The position numbers and the translations under genes are program-made. The notes below the pieces were generated by a model, which made no database searches, was not told the origin of the DNA, and saw only the letters and a list, made by a program, of their open reading frames with translations. 64,000 nucleotides of DNA, from assembly GCA_022606425.2 (NCBI GenBank), contig JAHDVF020001023.1:558001-622000 (forward strand), written 5' to 3'. This document shows positions 34,523-46,503 of this stretch, piece after piece. Every line of letters begins with the position of its first letter. Position 1 is the first letter of the stretch. The stretch comes from Lepidostoma basale (lineage: Eukaryota > Arthropoda > Insecta > Trichoptera > Lepidostomatidae).

Positions 34523-35437
34523 GTATGTACCTCTTCTATTTCTAACTTTTTTGATTAGCGTTTGCTTCTGCGAATTTTCATTGTAATTTGCCTGATTATT
34601 ATCGAATCACTTGTCGGGTACCGTAACAATGTAACGTATTGTGTGCAAATGTTGTACACTCGTACTTGTTGATCCTAAGTCACCACCGCTCAATTATAAA
34701 TAATAGTTCTCACAATGAACTGTTATCTAGCACAAAGCACTAATTAAAGAAACTCGTGACTGTCGTGGCTATAATTAAAACAAAGGTTGATTATTCATAT
34801 TCATCGTCTATTCAATGCTACCGTGATTGACATGATGACACGGGTATTGCCCAAGTTTTACAATCCCTCTCCGCCCTCTTTTAATTTCATCTTCACATTG
34901 GAATTTCAATTCAATTTAAAATATTTTAATTTGTACATATGTCACGTTGAATAAACAATCGTAAAGTTTGATTCTGGTCCCTCTAAAAATGTTCATGACG
35001 TTAAAAGCAGAGTTCTCCGTTCTTTCTATCTAGATGTGCGTTGATATTAACGCTCGAACAATTCCCTACTCGCCCATAAAGTTGCGTGAAACTAACTGCT
35101 ACGTATCGGCTACTTCCTTGGTGCACTGCTCGTGTCTGTTTTCAAATTAACATGTCGTCGCTAATTACTGACGCTTCACGTGTTACTAGGTTAAGCGAGA
35201 AAATTGCATCTTCCAGTATCCAACTCGTATTGCTAATTGCGAGCGGAGATTGAAGTAAGGCACAGTAAAAGCGTTAGCACTAACGATATCACGTGCGATA
35301 ATTGCGAACTTCAAGACGGCCAAAGCCTGTCATGGAGTATATTTGTAAAATTGTAGTGTGCGTATTTTTGCGATCTGGATATTTGTACATAATGTTTAAT
35401 ATTATTGTATCATGCAGCATATTCATGTTATTTCCAG
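34523..35437 (+). other. Shroom intron, 915 bp
   Basis: GTATGT to CAG intron. Moderately GC-rich, single-copy-looking sequence with no recognised mobile element, unlike the two 10.9-kb introns. It may hold regulatory sequence; nothing specific is visible. Confidence 0.7.
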
Positions 35438-35549
35438 TTCAATACGAAGAATACAATAGCACCATAGAATCTATTACCAACATTTGTGAGCTCGATGTTG
35501 CCGAGACACAGGAGCAGGCAGCCCTCAGTGACTTGGAAGAACTTAAAAT
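35438..35549 (+). CDS. shroom: Shroom, coding exon 2 of 5 in window
   Basis: Exon of 112 bases after the acceptor TTTCCAG (35431-35437) and before a GTAAGT donor at 35550. Splicing to the previous exon makes a Phe codon across the junction (T|TT), and the reading continues QYEEYNSTIESITNICELD to DLEELK. It ends two bases into a codon. The product is acidic and helix-prone (many Glu, Leu and Ala), consistent with the variable segment between the linker and the conserved ASD2 coiled coil. The stop-free frame, both splice sites and the phase all agree. The segment alone is too short to be recognised as Shroom. Confidence 0.75.
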
Positions 35550-36699
35550 GTAAGTACCCATTCGGCATATTGAACTATGCTCTTCCCTATTCATAAAACG
35601 TAATATCAAAAATAGTTCAATGTAATAAAACTTACCTACACAAGTTTTACTACTGAACATTATTGTGAACTGACATTCCAAAGATATAACATATATTTTA
35701 TATTAAACTAGTTTTAAACAAATAAAAATATATCGACGTATTTTAAATTTGGAGAAATCGTCAATTGTGAGTCGTCAGCACGTTTTCCAATTACGAAAAA
35801 TCCATTGTTTAATATTTATTTAGAGTAGCCGACGATTTGTATCTTAAAAACTAAACATTCATAGTATTATTGTAAACTATATATAGAGTATACCTTGACA
35901 ATCGATATACAAAATAAACAGTTCATTAAATTTTTTAGATCGATACTAACATAATTAAGATTTAATTCAATTATCGTAATTTCTTCGCAACGTTCTTCCG
36001 CCTCGATGTGGTGAATTCGGTAAATAATTATGTTCAAACAATGTAATTATTACGTTCATAATTAATACTTCAAATGAGAGATTAAATACATACGTATCGT
36101 GCAAAAAAATTAATGGAAACCTTTAGGTAGTGAATATATTCTAAAATATCGTTTTTAATGGAAACTCTTTATTCAAATTTCCTATTATGTACATTAAACG
36201 ACTCCTCCCAGCCGCAATACATATTAAATTCTTTCAAATTATATTTTGAATATGCTACCTTTTGTGATTCTAAGACGATCCAACATTAAATTGTATATTT
36301 CACAACTTCAGAGATGAAAGATAAAAGTGGGCTTTTGTAATGGTTTCTTTACTGAAATTCCTTAATATTATATTAAATTATCTATTGTATTACATTAGAA
36401 CCTAAGTATTAACACATTGTAAGAATATATTTAAATGTGTATTAGTAAAACCAATGGCTGTGGTCCAATTACTGCCAGAACATTATTTAATAAGAAAGTT
36501 TTATAATTAAATATTAAGTAGAATAATACTTTATATAAATACAATAGAATATACAAAATGTTCAATTTAACATTGATGGGAAAAACTAATGTACTACTAC
36601 ATATCTTCTATATTATACTATATAACTTCGATATTCAAAGAAGAAATTAGTTGTTTTTTTGTTTTTTAACTTTCCAAGTATTTTTTTCATACTTTCATA

Positions 36700-37025
36700 C
36701 TGACTGCATCATGAATAAAATTAAAAAAGGATCGCTGAGATGGTTCGGACATATGGAACGAATGGATGAGAGTAGAATGGTTAAAAAGTTGTACACAAGC
36801 AGCGTGAGTGGGAAAAGAAGCCGAGGACGACCGAGGAAAACATGGCATGACCAAATTAATCAATTACTAAAAGGCGGCCACATTCGAAGTCGGAACAATC
36901 GACGTGCGTGCATGGTACGATGTATGAATGTAGAGGAAGCCCGAGAGGTATGCCAGGACAGGGCAGTGTGGCGATCCATCCTCTCTGCCTACCCCTCTGG
37001 GGAAATGGCGTGATGGTTAGTTAAT
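36700..37025 (+). mobile_element. Family A copy, divergent subfamily, open frame
   Basis: Frame 36651-37013: KIKKGSLRWFGHMERMDESR, then KLYTSSVSGKRSRGRPRKTW, LLKGGHIRSRNNRRACMVR and SILSAYPSGEMA. The TSSVSGKRSRG and KGGH variants also occur at 43970, 47320 and 58480, a distinct subfamily from the VNGVNG type. Confidence 0.87.
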
Positions 37026-37079
37026 TATAATATATTAAAACTCTTAGAAAACGGAAGTTTTTCTTTTTAAGAGTATTAA

Positions 37080-37250
37080 TTTATTAATCGGGTGGTGGGC
37101 TAGGGGATAGAACGCTTAGCTCCTGATCTAGAGGACTTGAGTTCAATCCTGGACACGACCAGATTGCTTTCCATAACGTTGAGCTATTTTCTGCTCATAT
37201 TGGAGATTATATAACTAATTCATATATCGTTGATTGAGATGTTAGTCATA
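37080..37250 (+). repeat. tRNA-like SINE, second family
   Basis: GGTGGGCTAGGGGATAGAAC ... GAGTTCAATCCTGG (B box). Shares the layout with 42775-42870. Confidence 0.5.
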
Positions 37251-37584
37251 AAAAAGAGTATGGAGTTTTATTGTTCCAGAACCAATTAATAAAACATAAA
37301 TATTATTTGTCATTATATCGCAAGCCTTAGCCTTAATTGACTTTATAACAATACAGTTTTTATTTTCAAAACAACAAACATATACCATTATTACGGCAAT
37401 TACAGACTATTAAACAATTTCAGTCGCCTATTTCATACATTTTAAATTAAGTACCTAATACGAATGAATAGGTATGTTTTATTGAAGTTTTATTATATTT
37501 AATGGGAATAACTGATTTGGAATTTATTAATTAATTAATAAATAATTGTGTATATATATTAAGGAGTCAGTTAATAACAGTGCC

Positions 37585-37680
37585 ATACGTGGTTGATGCT
37601 AGCGATCCTGGCGAAACCGGTCGCCGTCGAAATCATCGTTTTATTTAAATATGATTTAAAATAAACTTCAAAAAATTATT
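37585..37680 (+). repeat. ACCGGT-type hammerhead-like motif, half element
   Basis: 37592-37622: TTGA - T - GCTAG, loop, CTGGC - GAAA - CCGGTC, then GCCGTCGAAAT arm. First core bases degraded. Confidence 0.4.
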
Positions 37681-37814
37681 TTTAATATATAGCCAACATT
37701 TTAAAACAAATTTTTGTTATTAATTGTTTTTTGAACAATGATGTAAAACTCCATATTTAATAATTAATATATATAAAAACGTATGTTTTCTAGGAGTTTT
37801 AATATATTTTGAAT

Positions 37815-38163
37815 GGAATGAATGCGGTGCGAATGATGGTGTTATGAACCAAAAAATGAAAGGATCATTAAGATGGTTTGGACATATAGAAAGAATGAAT
37901 GAAGAAAGAATGGTAAAAAAATTATATGTTAACGAAGTAAATAGAACCAGAAATAGAGGAAGACCGAGGAAAATGTGGCACAATCAAATAAATCAAATAT
38001 TAAATGTCGGCCATGTGAAGAGTCAGAGAAATCGACGCGCGTGCCTGACACGATGTATGAATGTTGAGGAATCGAGAGAAATATGTCAGGAAAGAAAAGT
38101 GTGGCAGTCCATTATTCCTGCCTAATCCTTCGGGGAGACGGCGTGTTGTTAATTAGTTAGTTA
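37815..38163 (+). mobile_element. Family A copy
   Basis: Frame 37844-38125: GSLRWFGHIERMNEERMVKK ... NRRACLTRCMNVEESREICQ ... VWQSIIPA, then a stop and GTTAGTTAG. It adjoins a family C tail directly. Confidence 0.86.
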
Positions 38164-38372
38164 GACAGATTTCAAATCTAAACTGAAAACCCATATTTTT
38201 CATATTTCATACCCAATTTAAACATTTATACTTTGTTCTACTATACTTTTTAACCGATCGCGAAAATTTTGATTTTTATATTTAAAACACGTCTTAATTC
38301 GCCCTTGAGGTGATTACATCACAAAAACGGCGCTGTTAAAGTTAGCATTTTATTATTATTATTATTATTAGT
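38164..38372 (+). mobile_element. Family C 3' fragment
   Basis: Starts at CAGATTTCAAATCTAAACTG and ends with ACGGCGCTGTTAAAGTTAGC and (ATT)n. Confidence 0.78.
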
Positions 38373-38377
38373 TAGTT

Positions 38378-38470
38378 AAATGGAATGACATGTTTCGCCC
38401 TTCTAAGGCAGTATCAAATTGATAATGCCCTAGGAGGGCGAAACACGTCATTCCATCTTAAATGTAATAA
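38378..38470. repeat. Small foldback with hammerhead-like cores (GCCC/GGGC helix II)
   Basis: Plus 38419-38449: TTGATAA - T - GCCC, loop TAGGA, GGGC - GAAA - CACGTC. The minus half is similar with ACATGT. C3 and G8 of the core are changed. Confidence 0.45.
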
Positions 38471-38569
38471 AATTCCTAGAATACAGACGTTTTCATTCAT
38501 ATTAATTAATTTATTTACTGGTAATTGGTCAAATAATTTCAATGGGACAGCCAAAACGCGTCACTGATT

Positions 38570-38860
38570 GTATTTATATCCTTTAGTTCCGAAAGCGTAC
38601 ATTCCTAGCTTATTCCCTGCGGAGTCGATCGATTTTATCTCCGGGCTCAGGAACGGCTCGCCTTTCGCCTTAACCAGCCATTAAATGTATTATTGCCGAA
38701 TAACTCCCGCTGTACAGATTTTTTTCTGATTTGTTAGACAAACACGAGTTGACTCGTTACCCTCCAGAGGCTACGGGGTGTCGAAACAATAACAATCACT
38801 TTGCTTGATAACAGAAAATCGAACATTTGTTTGGTTTTCCAGACTTATCTAGGAACACTT
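38570..38860. other. GC-richer single-copy block
   Basis: CCTGCGGAGTCGATCGATTT and GAACGGCTCGCCTTTCGCC; no frame or repeat match. Possible intronic regulatory element of shroom. Confidence 0.3.
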
Positions 38861-38928
38861 GTGCTGAATTATGTATATTAAACAAATTTATGGATATTCC
38901 AATATGATATGATATATATTTATATAAC

Positions 38929-39173
38929 GCACCGTGAGTGTAAAACCGACGTAAGTGCAAATATAAAGTTTGGAGATAAGGGAGTTTAAAGACTTCATAT
39001 TGCTTGAAAAAACAGTTTTTTTTATGATTTTCGGTTTAGAGTAATATACTTATAAACCGAAAATCATTGGTTTATTTAAAAAAAAACAGTTTTTCCAAGC
39101 AATATGAAGTCTTTAAACTCCCATATCTCCAAACTATATATTTGCACTTACGTCGGTTTTACACTCACGGTGC
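38929..39173. mobile_element. Foldback DNA element, GCACCGTGAG ends, copy 2
   Basis: 245 bp with the same ends and inner arms as 19419-19675; a short deletion in the left inner arm (after CAGTTTTTTT). No coding capacity. Confidence 0.75.
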
Positions 39174-39380
39174 CATAATATAAAAATTTTGTATTGCAAA
39201 TATTAGAAGTGAATCATGAAACTAACAAAAAAAGAATTAAAGTAGAATAAATTTAGTAGAAATGAGATCTCTTTGATTGGATTTGACGGATTGTTTGGTA
39301 AATCTGAATATAATATTTGTGAAATGTATACTTTATCTGTATACGAATCCTGGATTTTCACCTGTGGGTGGTTAATTTAA

Positions 39381-39868
39381 TTTTTTAATTGTATCTCAAT
39401 AGAGACGAAGAAACAAACTGGAAACTGAATATGGATGATCAAGGTGTTTACAGGACTTATGACCTGTCATTGGTTGGGTTAAGCGCACGCTTTATGTAAT
39501 TACAACATTCCCCATTCCACCATTGTTATTATGATCATGTATGATACATTTTTGGAAGTTGTATATATACTCCAAAATCCATACATATCTTCACGTGGCA
39601 GTTCCAGTTAGCCATCTATGTAGATTTGATTGTACTAATCAATTTTTTAAGATTAATCTATACAATCCATCCACTAACGCCAATATACAACTTCCAAAAA
39701 TGTATCATACATGATCATAATAACAATGGTGGAATGGGGAATGTTGTAATTACATAAAGCGTGCGCTTAACCCAACCAATGACAGGTCATAAGTCCTGTA
39801 AACACCTTGATCATCCATATTCAGTTTCCAGTTTGTTTCTTCGTCTCTATTGAGATACAATTAAAAAA
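39381..39868. mobile_element. Long palindromic element, 186-bp arms, copy 2
   Basis: Left arm 39381-39566 and right arm 39683-39868 appear identical by eye when one is reversed, from TTTTTTAATTGTATCTCAAT to GAAGTTGTATAT. A 116-bp unmatched centre lies between. Noncoding. It shares the outer end and the CCTGTCATTGGTTGGG segment with 27103-27492. Confidence 0.85.
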
Positions 39869-39879
39869 CTGAATATAAT

Positions 39880-40170
39880 AAATTGGAAAATGCAAATATT
39901 AGAAGTGAAGTATGGAATTGGCAAAAGAGGGATAAAAGTAGAATAAATGCAGTAGGAATGGGATCACTTGGAAGGATTATGTGGTTGATGTGTATATAAT
40001 AGAATGTCAAATCCAAATTATACATATATTTGAAGTGAAGCATGGATTTGGCAAAAGAGAGATGAAAAAAGAATAAATGCAGTAGAAATGAGATCGCTTA
40101 GGTAAATCTGCATATGATAGAATGTAAAATGCAATATAAGAAATGAATGAAGTGCGAATGAAAGAATTAT
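39880..40170 (+). mobile_element. Family A fragments, two degraded partial repeats in tandem
   Basis: GAAGTATGGAATTGGCAAAA...GTAGAATAAATGCAGTAG at 39905 and again GAAGCATGGATTTGGCAAAA at 40035. Both are the WNWQKKDESRINAVEM region; heavily diverged. Confidence 0.65.
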
Positions 40171-40239
40171 TAACAAAATAATTACAAGTCTGGATCTTCC
40201 AGCTGGCATGTGCACTATAAAATGAACATTCTTTGTTAT

Positions 40240-40503
40240 GTTATTTTTATTTTATTATTTCATTTTATTTTATTTCATTGTGTTTTATATTATTTGTTTT
40301 AGATTTATTTTGTGAACGTTAGACGATCGATATGTGCGTGGGAGATGCCAATTGGAGGCGATGCGGTTCGCAACCCATCACACCGCGTCTCCCGCGGGGG
40401 CGAAAAGAGAAGGATGGAGTGCCGCATCTGTTAAAGTGTGGCAGTCAATTCTTTCTGCCTACCCCTTTGGAGAGATGGCGGGATGATTAGTTAGTTAATT
40501 AGT
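40240..40503 (+). repeat. Chimeric SINE with family A 3' end, copy 1
   Basis: TTTAGATTTATTTTGTG, GACGATCGA, then GGTTCGCAACCCATCACACC and CGCGTCTCCCGCGG, followed by AAGTGTGGCAGTC...CTGCCTACCCC and a GTTAGTTAATTAG tail of family A. Copy 2 at 48910-49175 has the same junction. Confidence 0.7.
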
Positions 40504-40504
40504 T

Positions 40505-40790
40505 ATAATGAAAGGGTGGTTTTGACACATGGAAAGAATACATGAGGAAATAATGGTAAAGAAAGTATAAGTAAACGGAAACAGATTTAAAAATAGAGGA
40601 AAACGTGCCACGATCAAATATTTAATGTCGGCCACGTGAGGAGTCGGAGAAATCAATATGCGTGCATGACACAATGTATGAATGTCGAGGAACGAGAGAA
40701 GTATGTCAGGAATAAACGCTGTTACGGTCCATTATTTCTGCATACTTCTTCGGGAAAATGAATGTTGATAGTACGTTAGAAAGGATATGA
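40505..40790 (+). mobile_element. Family A fragment
   Basis: TGAAAGGGTGGTTTTGACAC to GAATGTCGAGGAACGAGAGA; ends near TTCGGGAAAATG without a proper tail. Directly follows the previous element's tail. Confidence 0.7.
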
Positions 40791-41514
40791 ATACTCGGGG
40801 AGACATAAGAATAGGTTGTGAATACAATCCAGTGAATATTGCGCATCTGAGAGTCATTTCAAACAATGTCCATTCCACAAAAGGATGGCAGTGCACTGCG
40901 GTTTTATCGACCCTTAAATATTGATATATTGTGAAATAATAATAAACGATTTTAAAAAAAGAACTGAGATGCTATAAGATATCGTGTGACTTGTAAATCT
41001 TTGATATAAAATAGATTTTCGTTAAACGAAAACACAAATTATTTATTATGTCTTAAACAACGATGTAAAACTCTATTTACAATAATTAATTGGAATTAAA
41101 ACGCCTGTTTTCTAAAAGTTGTATAATATTTTATGTGAATGACATATTTCGTCTGTCTAAAACAGACGTTTTCAGAATCATATTTAATGTAGAAAAACTC
41201 CGAAAAGTTTGGCAAGGTGCAAATAATCCGCAATGGATATTATCTTTTTTTTTAAATGGAAACCAGGTCAATCAATTTATCTGCCGGTCATGTTGAAGTC
41301 GGAAAAACTAAGGCAATTTACAAAATTGAATTTCTTTTTAAAAAGTGTCTACCTCCCCAAAGAGGAGTTTTTTAAGTTTATTTGTTATGAATTCGTTTCA
41401 AATAACAGTAATGCCTTTTTACAAAGCATACGTCATAAATTTTTCAATTAAAATTCTGGAAAACGAGGAAAATAAATAAAAAAATTCTAAGTATTCAAAC
41501 GAAATAAAAATAAC

Positions 41515-41740
41515 TAACTGACTACTTTCTTCATTCATTTTTTCCATTTACCCAGTCTCCTTTTATTATTTTTAATTAAATTGTCATTCGCTCTGCCATC
41601 ACTTGTTATGTAGGCATTTGACATTCAATCATATATAGCTCTATCGCACATTCGTCTGAGATATCTCATTTCTACTACTTTTATTCTGCTTTTATCGTTC
41701 TATAGCCAATTCCATGCTTCGTTATCACTATGGATTTTGT
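41515..41740 (-). mobile_element. Family A fragment, degraded
   Basis: CTTTCTTCATTCATTTTTTCC and CTGAGATATCTCATTTCTAC match the reversed MNEER and EMRSLR codons. Confidence 0.6.
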
Positions 41741-41759
41741 TACTATAAGAATTTGTGAA

Positions 41760-42105
41760 TCGGATTGAGGCGACCTTCGTGCCAGAGTGGTAAGAGCTAT
41801 GACTGCCATACCGGATGTCCCGGGTTATTTTCTCAACGATGGCAGTGTGATTGTCACACTGTTAACAGTTAACAATTAAAAGGCGATAGATTAACATCAT
41901 TAACTGTCATGAGTATCAATAGATAAAAAGTTGTGTACAGTAATTTAGTTCAAATAGCCAATAGTTCGTTTAGTTCAATATACAAATGTGGAAAGCAACG
42001 GGAAACTACCATATTTAAGGCCATTAAGTGGCCAGCAAAAATGTTGCACTTTGCTGAGAACCAATCCCTTAGATTGAAACTAGCAAAGAAGAAGAAATTG
42101 TAATA
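41760..42105 (+). repeat. tRNA-derived SINE family S, most complete copy
   Basis: tRNA-like head (GCGACCTTCGTGCCAGAGTG with A box; B-box region CCGGGTTATTT degraded), central AATTAAAAGGCGATAGATTA, and 3' body AATGTGGAAAGCAACGGGAA ... ACTAGCAAAGAAG. About 340 bp. Confidence 0.75.
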
Positions 42106-42769
42106 CGTATAAGAAATACTAACTAAATCCACATTAAATTAAAAAAATAACTCCTACTTTTCCAAATACGGTATAATGCTGAGATTGTTTAAAATCATTT
42201 CGAGTGATTCAAATTTATGTTTTTCTGAAACATAAAATAAGCCGTTTTCCGATCAATTAGTATAATGGCGAAAGATTTATTTGTTTTCGTTTGATATAAA
42301 CTCCAGTATAATATATTTATAAAAATATGTTTCTAAGTAAAATATTCAAAAGAAAATCTTTTATGTAGGTCCTTCGTTTTGTGTACAATCATACCATTTT
42401 CTAGTGGGAAATTCCAAAGAATTTATTATAAGATATATTCAGGCAAACATCAATCATCTTTAGTCGAAATTATGAAAGCATATCGTACTCTTACTCCAAT
42501 AGAAACGTTGTGCATTGATGTGAAAGAGAAACGTGATATCGACTTTAAAATACGTGTTCAATGTATTTTTTCTTAGTTTAAAAACCTATAATAACTCTAA
42601 CATCTTCATCTTCTCCCTAACCATTTTGAAATTATTTAGAGTCGTGTATTCTAATTGATTAGCGCAAAACTTCTGGGCCTTGCGCCATTTCATGACATTT
42701 CTTTTAATACGTATAATAATTTAAATTAACCAACAATCACGCCATATTATCGGCAGGGTTGCCCCAAGA

Positions 42770-42875
42770 GATTGACTGTGGAAGGGTGGTAGTCTAGGAG
42801 ACAAAATCCATGGTTATTGTTCAGGTGACTTAGGTTAAATCCTGGACACAACCCGATTTTTGCTACATAATATAG
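42770..42875 (+). repeat. tRNA-like SINE, second family, copy 2
   Basis: GGTGGTAGTCTAGGAGACAA ... TTAGGTTAAATCCTGGACAC matches 37080-37170 in layout and in the 3' GGACACAACC. Confidence 0.45.
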
Positions 42876-43964
42876 CTATATATTTTTTATTTGATTGCGT
42901 AATAAATTTTAATACCAATGATTAAAATCTTGGTGTTGGTCTTTTAATTTGATCCTAAAATACCTATCGAGATTCATCTAATTCAGTAATGACTTCTAAC
43001 AGCAATCTTCGATAATATTATTAATTTTGACGTATAATATTTTCTTCACTCTTATCGTTATTTTTTACAATGTTTTGACTATTTTTCCTTTAGCCAGACC
43101 AAACCAACCTAGCGGCCACTCGAATCCCTTCTTGATAATACCTAGAGTTGTTTTCTAATGTATTTCCACACCTTTTGTGGTAATATCTTTCGATAATATT
43201 CATAATTTATTTAATTATCTTTAACGAATTATACATAAACGAACAACATAAAGTTTCATTACTTCTAGCTTATGTATAAACATTTGAATCCCATTTCTAT
43301 TCAATCTTAACTCCAGGGAAAATCATATATGTCTTTGTATCGTTAAGTATGAAATATAAAATGTTTTAGAACCTTAAAAAAATATGGCTATTATGGCTCT
43401 TATAAATAACTATAGTAATATTTAAAAAAATGTATATATATTAATGATAGATTCACATTTCACGGCAGGTAAGCAGAAGTATCAAAAAACAGTTCGCACG
43501 TCCTTCGCCTCTTTACGTATAAAGGAACTATATTTGTATCGCGTGAAAGCGTGTTAGAAATATCTTCTCATTAACGATATGCTCCAGAGGTACATAGTTT
43601 GTGTAGCATATTACGAGTTCTATTATATTTCTCCAGGAATCGTTGAGCGCTCGCGCAGAGATATATTTCTAAAATAGAGATTTTCTTACCACCCACTTAT
43701 CACTATCATTTTTTTACAAAAAAACTATTATAACTCAGTTTATTTATAAGTTTCAAATTATGAAAAGGTTACTCTTTGAACGTTTTGTTGAACGTACGTT
43801 ACGTTACTTGTCGCATTGAAAATAGCATAAATATAAAAATAAATTCAGGGAATAAAATTACTGCAAACTAATATAATAAAATTCAACTAATATAAAACAC
43901 GTTTCTCAAATATTATATGTAAATAATTGAAACAAAACCGATTTTTTATGAATTTAAACAATGT

Positions 43965-44275
43965 TTGTCCCTGAGATGGTTTGGACATATGGAAGGAATG
44001 GATGAGAGTAGAATGCATAAATAGTTGAACACCAGCAGCGTGAGTGGAAAAAGAACCCGAGGACGACCGAGAAAAACATGGCGTGACCAAATTAATCAAT
44101 ACTAAAAGGCGGTCACATTCGAAGTCGGAATAATCGACGTGCGTGCATGGTACGATGTATGAATGTAGAGGAAGACCAAGAGGTAAGCCAGTACAGAGCA
44201 TTGTGGTGCTCCATCCTCTCTGCCTACCCCTCCGGGGAAATGGCGTGGTTGTTAGTTAGTTAGTTAGTTTGTCAC
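43965..44275 (+). mobile_element. Family A copy, TSSVSGKRTRG subfamily
   Basis: WFGHMEGMDESRMHK then a stop, TSSVSGKRTRGRPRKTWRDQ, frameshift, NRRACMVRCMNVEE, ending GGCGTGGTTGTTAGTTAG. Confidence 0.84.
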
Positions 44276-44529
44276 TATTGAAAAATTGAATCAAAAATGA
44301 AAAATCAAAGTTTCAATTCATAAAAATAATATATGGAATTCCACAATGTTTATGTGAATAAAAAACGTTGCACATTTGTTTTATATATTTCGTGGAACTT
44401 CATTTATGATCTTGAGTCAAAATATTAACATAAAATAATGAGTTTCCTCTAGAATGTACTTTGCATTCCATTGGCTAAAAAGTCTAGAAAGAGTAAACGA
44501 GTAAACGACGGTCTTTAAGGTGTTACATG

Positions 44530-44900
44530 AATCTTTTTCTTCTATCCTAGCTCTTCCCATTTATTTGGGGTCGGCTCTCCTAATAGAACAGCGCCAGGCT
44601 TCACGGTCTTAACCAGCCATCCCACTTACGATCTGTAGTAATTCCATGTCGTTGACAGCCAAGTTGCCGGTGGCCGACCCATCATGGATTAGCACCAACT
44701 TATATGATGTATCAAAATACTGCATCAAACGCCTGAATGTGAGGCAGTCTATATTGCGATCAGCATTGTCTTTTGCAATGTACTGATTGTTTGCGCCGAA
44801 ACGCTATCCTCGCACATATTTTGGCGGCCGAGCCTTTGCGGTAGCCGGCCCTTCAGTCTGGAATAATCTTCTTGCAGACCTCAAGTGAATTGAAAACCTA
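44530..44900 (+). mobile_element. Composite of an unclassified repeat and a family C fragment
   Basis: 44545-44600 carries CCCATTTATTTGGGGTCGGC, a repeat motif I associate with arthropod genomes. 44780-44895 reads FGGRAFAVAGPSVWNNLLAD, the family C core. Confidence 0.6.
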
Positions 44901-45114
44901 ACAATCTATTAAAACTTACCATTTAAAAGTATCGTATCTTTATATATGCTGTGTCGGGGATCAACTGTGTCAGGGGTAACGTGAAGCATTTTCTACAGCG
45001 CCCGTGTGATGAAAGATCTCTTTGGATACAATTATGGCGAATTCGTGAATACCCTTACGATAAAGGCAGCAAGGATATAACTGGCATATTCCTATTCATA
45101 AGGTTCTATGTATA

Positions 45115-45395
45115 ACTAACTAACTAACTAACCATCACGCCGTCTCCCCGAAGGGGTAGGCAGAAAGAATGGACTGCCATACTTTTCTTTCCTGGCGTAT
45201 TTCTCTCGCTTCCTCAACATTCCTACATCGTGTCATGCACGCGCGTCTATTTCTCTGACTCCTCATATTGCCGATATTCAATATTTGATTTATTTGATCG
45301 TGCCACGTTTTCCTCGGTCTTCCTTTGTTTCTGGTTCCATTTACGCCGTTAACTTATAATTTTTTCACCATTCTTTCTTCATTCATTTTTTTTGT
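45115..45395 (-). mobile_element. Family A fragment
   Basis: (CTAA)n complement then 3' end to the MNEE codons. High similarity to 32552-32820. Confidence 0.83.
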
Positions 45396-46403
45396 ATGTA
45401 TATTTCCTTTGATATTCTTTTTTTTCACCCTTTACATTGATTTGGCTCGCGCTGTAATGATGTAAGGAGTTTTTTCAGCAAAATAATAATAATAATAATA
45501 ATTCTTCTTAATTAGTAATAACATAATCTTTCTTGGATTTGTCATTTGATCCGTCAGTTTACTCCCGGCAACCGATGTGAATCGTTTAGTCTTCAAAGAG
45601 GACTGCATATGCATTTTATGTCAAAGCAATGCAAATTTTCAAGAATAGCAAAACACTAGCAAACGCATTTTGTCAAAGGAATAAATTTTTCTCTTATTAT
45701 CCTTACTGGAAAGTTGCTGCATTTTTACAGTAAACTCGTTTGTGAGCTCATGTGAATGTCTGCCTCAAACTCTCGTAATATACTGATAAAGATATTAGTT
45801 ATAAATATGTAACCACAATTCTAAAACAACCCCCTTTTCTATAATCCTAGCATTACTGTTTATATTATTATCATCGGCTTCGTTTATTTAAAATTCATAA
45901 AATGTATTGTTCCATAAAATAAAATCAGATGCTTTTTTTTAATTTTGTGTGTACAGTGAATAACGATTTCTTCGAAACCATTTGTGCACTGTGAATATTT
46001 TATACATGTTTATTTATTGCATTTAAGGCACGTACATTTTAAAAAAGAATCATTTATTTTAATCCTTGAATAATATTGATAAAACAATGGTCACTGAAAA
46101 TGTGATCAAACGATGGCAAATTTTTATTAACGAATATTTGTATATACAATCTTATCCCGAAAATCCATATTTCTATCTTAACAAGCCACGAAAAGAAAAT
46201 TTAGCCTCTTATTGAAAAAATATATAATTAACAACTTTACTTAATTTTTTTATCGTTAAATCAAATAAACAAATTACATTGAACAAAGAAAACATTAATA
46301 TGCTAGTACATGAAATGTAGTATAACTTTTCAACCATATCAAATGTAATAAGTTTAGAAGAATGTAATCATGTTAATATGTATATTTGTACATTTTCTTT
46401 CAG

Positions 46404-46503
46404 TAGCGAAGAAGACAAACCTACTAATGAAACAATTACCCAAAGTGAAGTCCTATCCGAAAAGCGACAGGAAGCAAAACCCCATGACGAGAAAAGCATC
46501 AAG
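46404..46503 (+). CDS. shroom: Shroom, coding exon 3 of 5 in window
   Basis: Exon of 100 bases after the acceptor TTTCTTTCAG and before donor AAG|GTAAAT. The previous exon's two leftover bases (AT) plus the first base here give Ile, then SEEDKPTNETITQSEVLSEK and on to DEKSIK. It ends in phase 0, matching the phase-0 start of the next exon. The peptide is polar and charged, a typical variable spacer just before the ASD2 coiled coil. It sits between two long repeat-filled stretches, 10.9 kb upstream and 1.9 kb downstream. Assignment relies on splice sites and phase; this could be an alternatively used exon. Confidence 0.7.

Larger units (their letters stand above)
35550..46403 (+). other. Shroom intron, 10.9 kb, repeat-filled
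   Basis: GTAAGT to CAG. Contains family A copies in both orientations, a family C tail, a hammerhead-like foldback, the 245-bp GCACCGTGAG foldback, the 39381-39868 palindrome, SINEs and a chimeric SINE (listed separately). The parts 35560-36640, 37260-37580, 40800-41510, 42110-42760, 42880-43960 and 45410-46380 are AT-rich sequence in which I see no gene. Confidence 0.65.
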
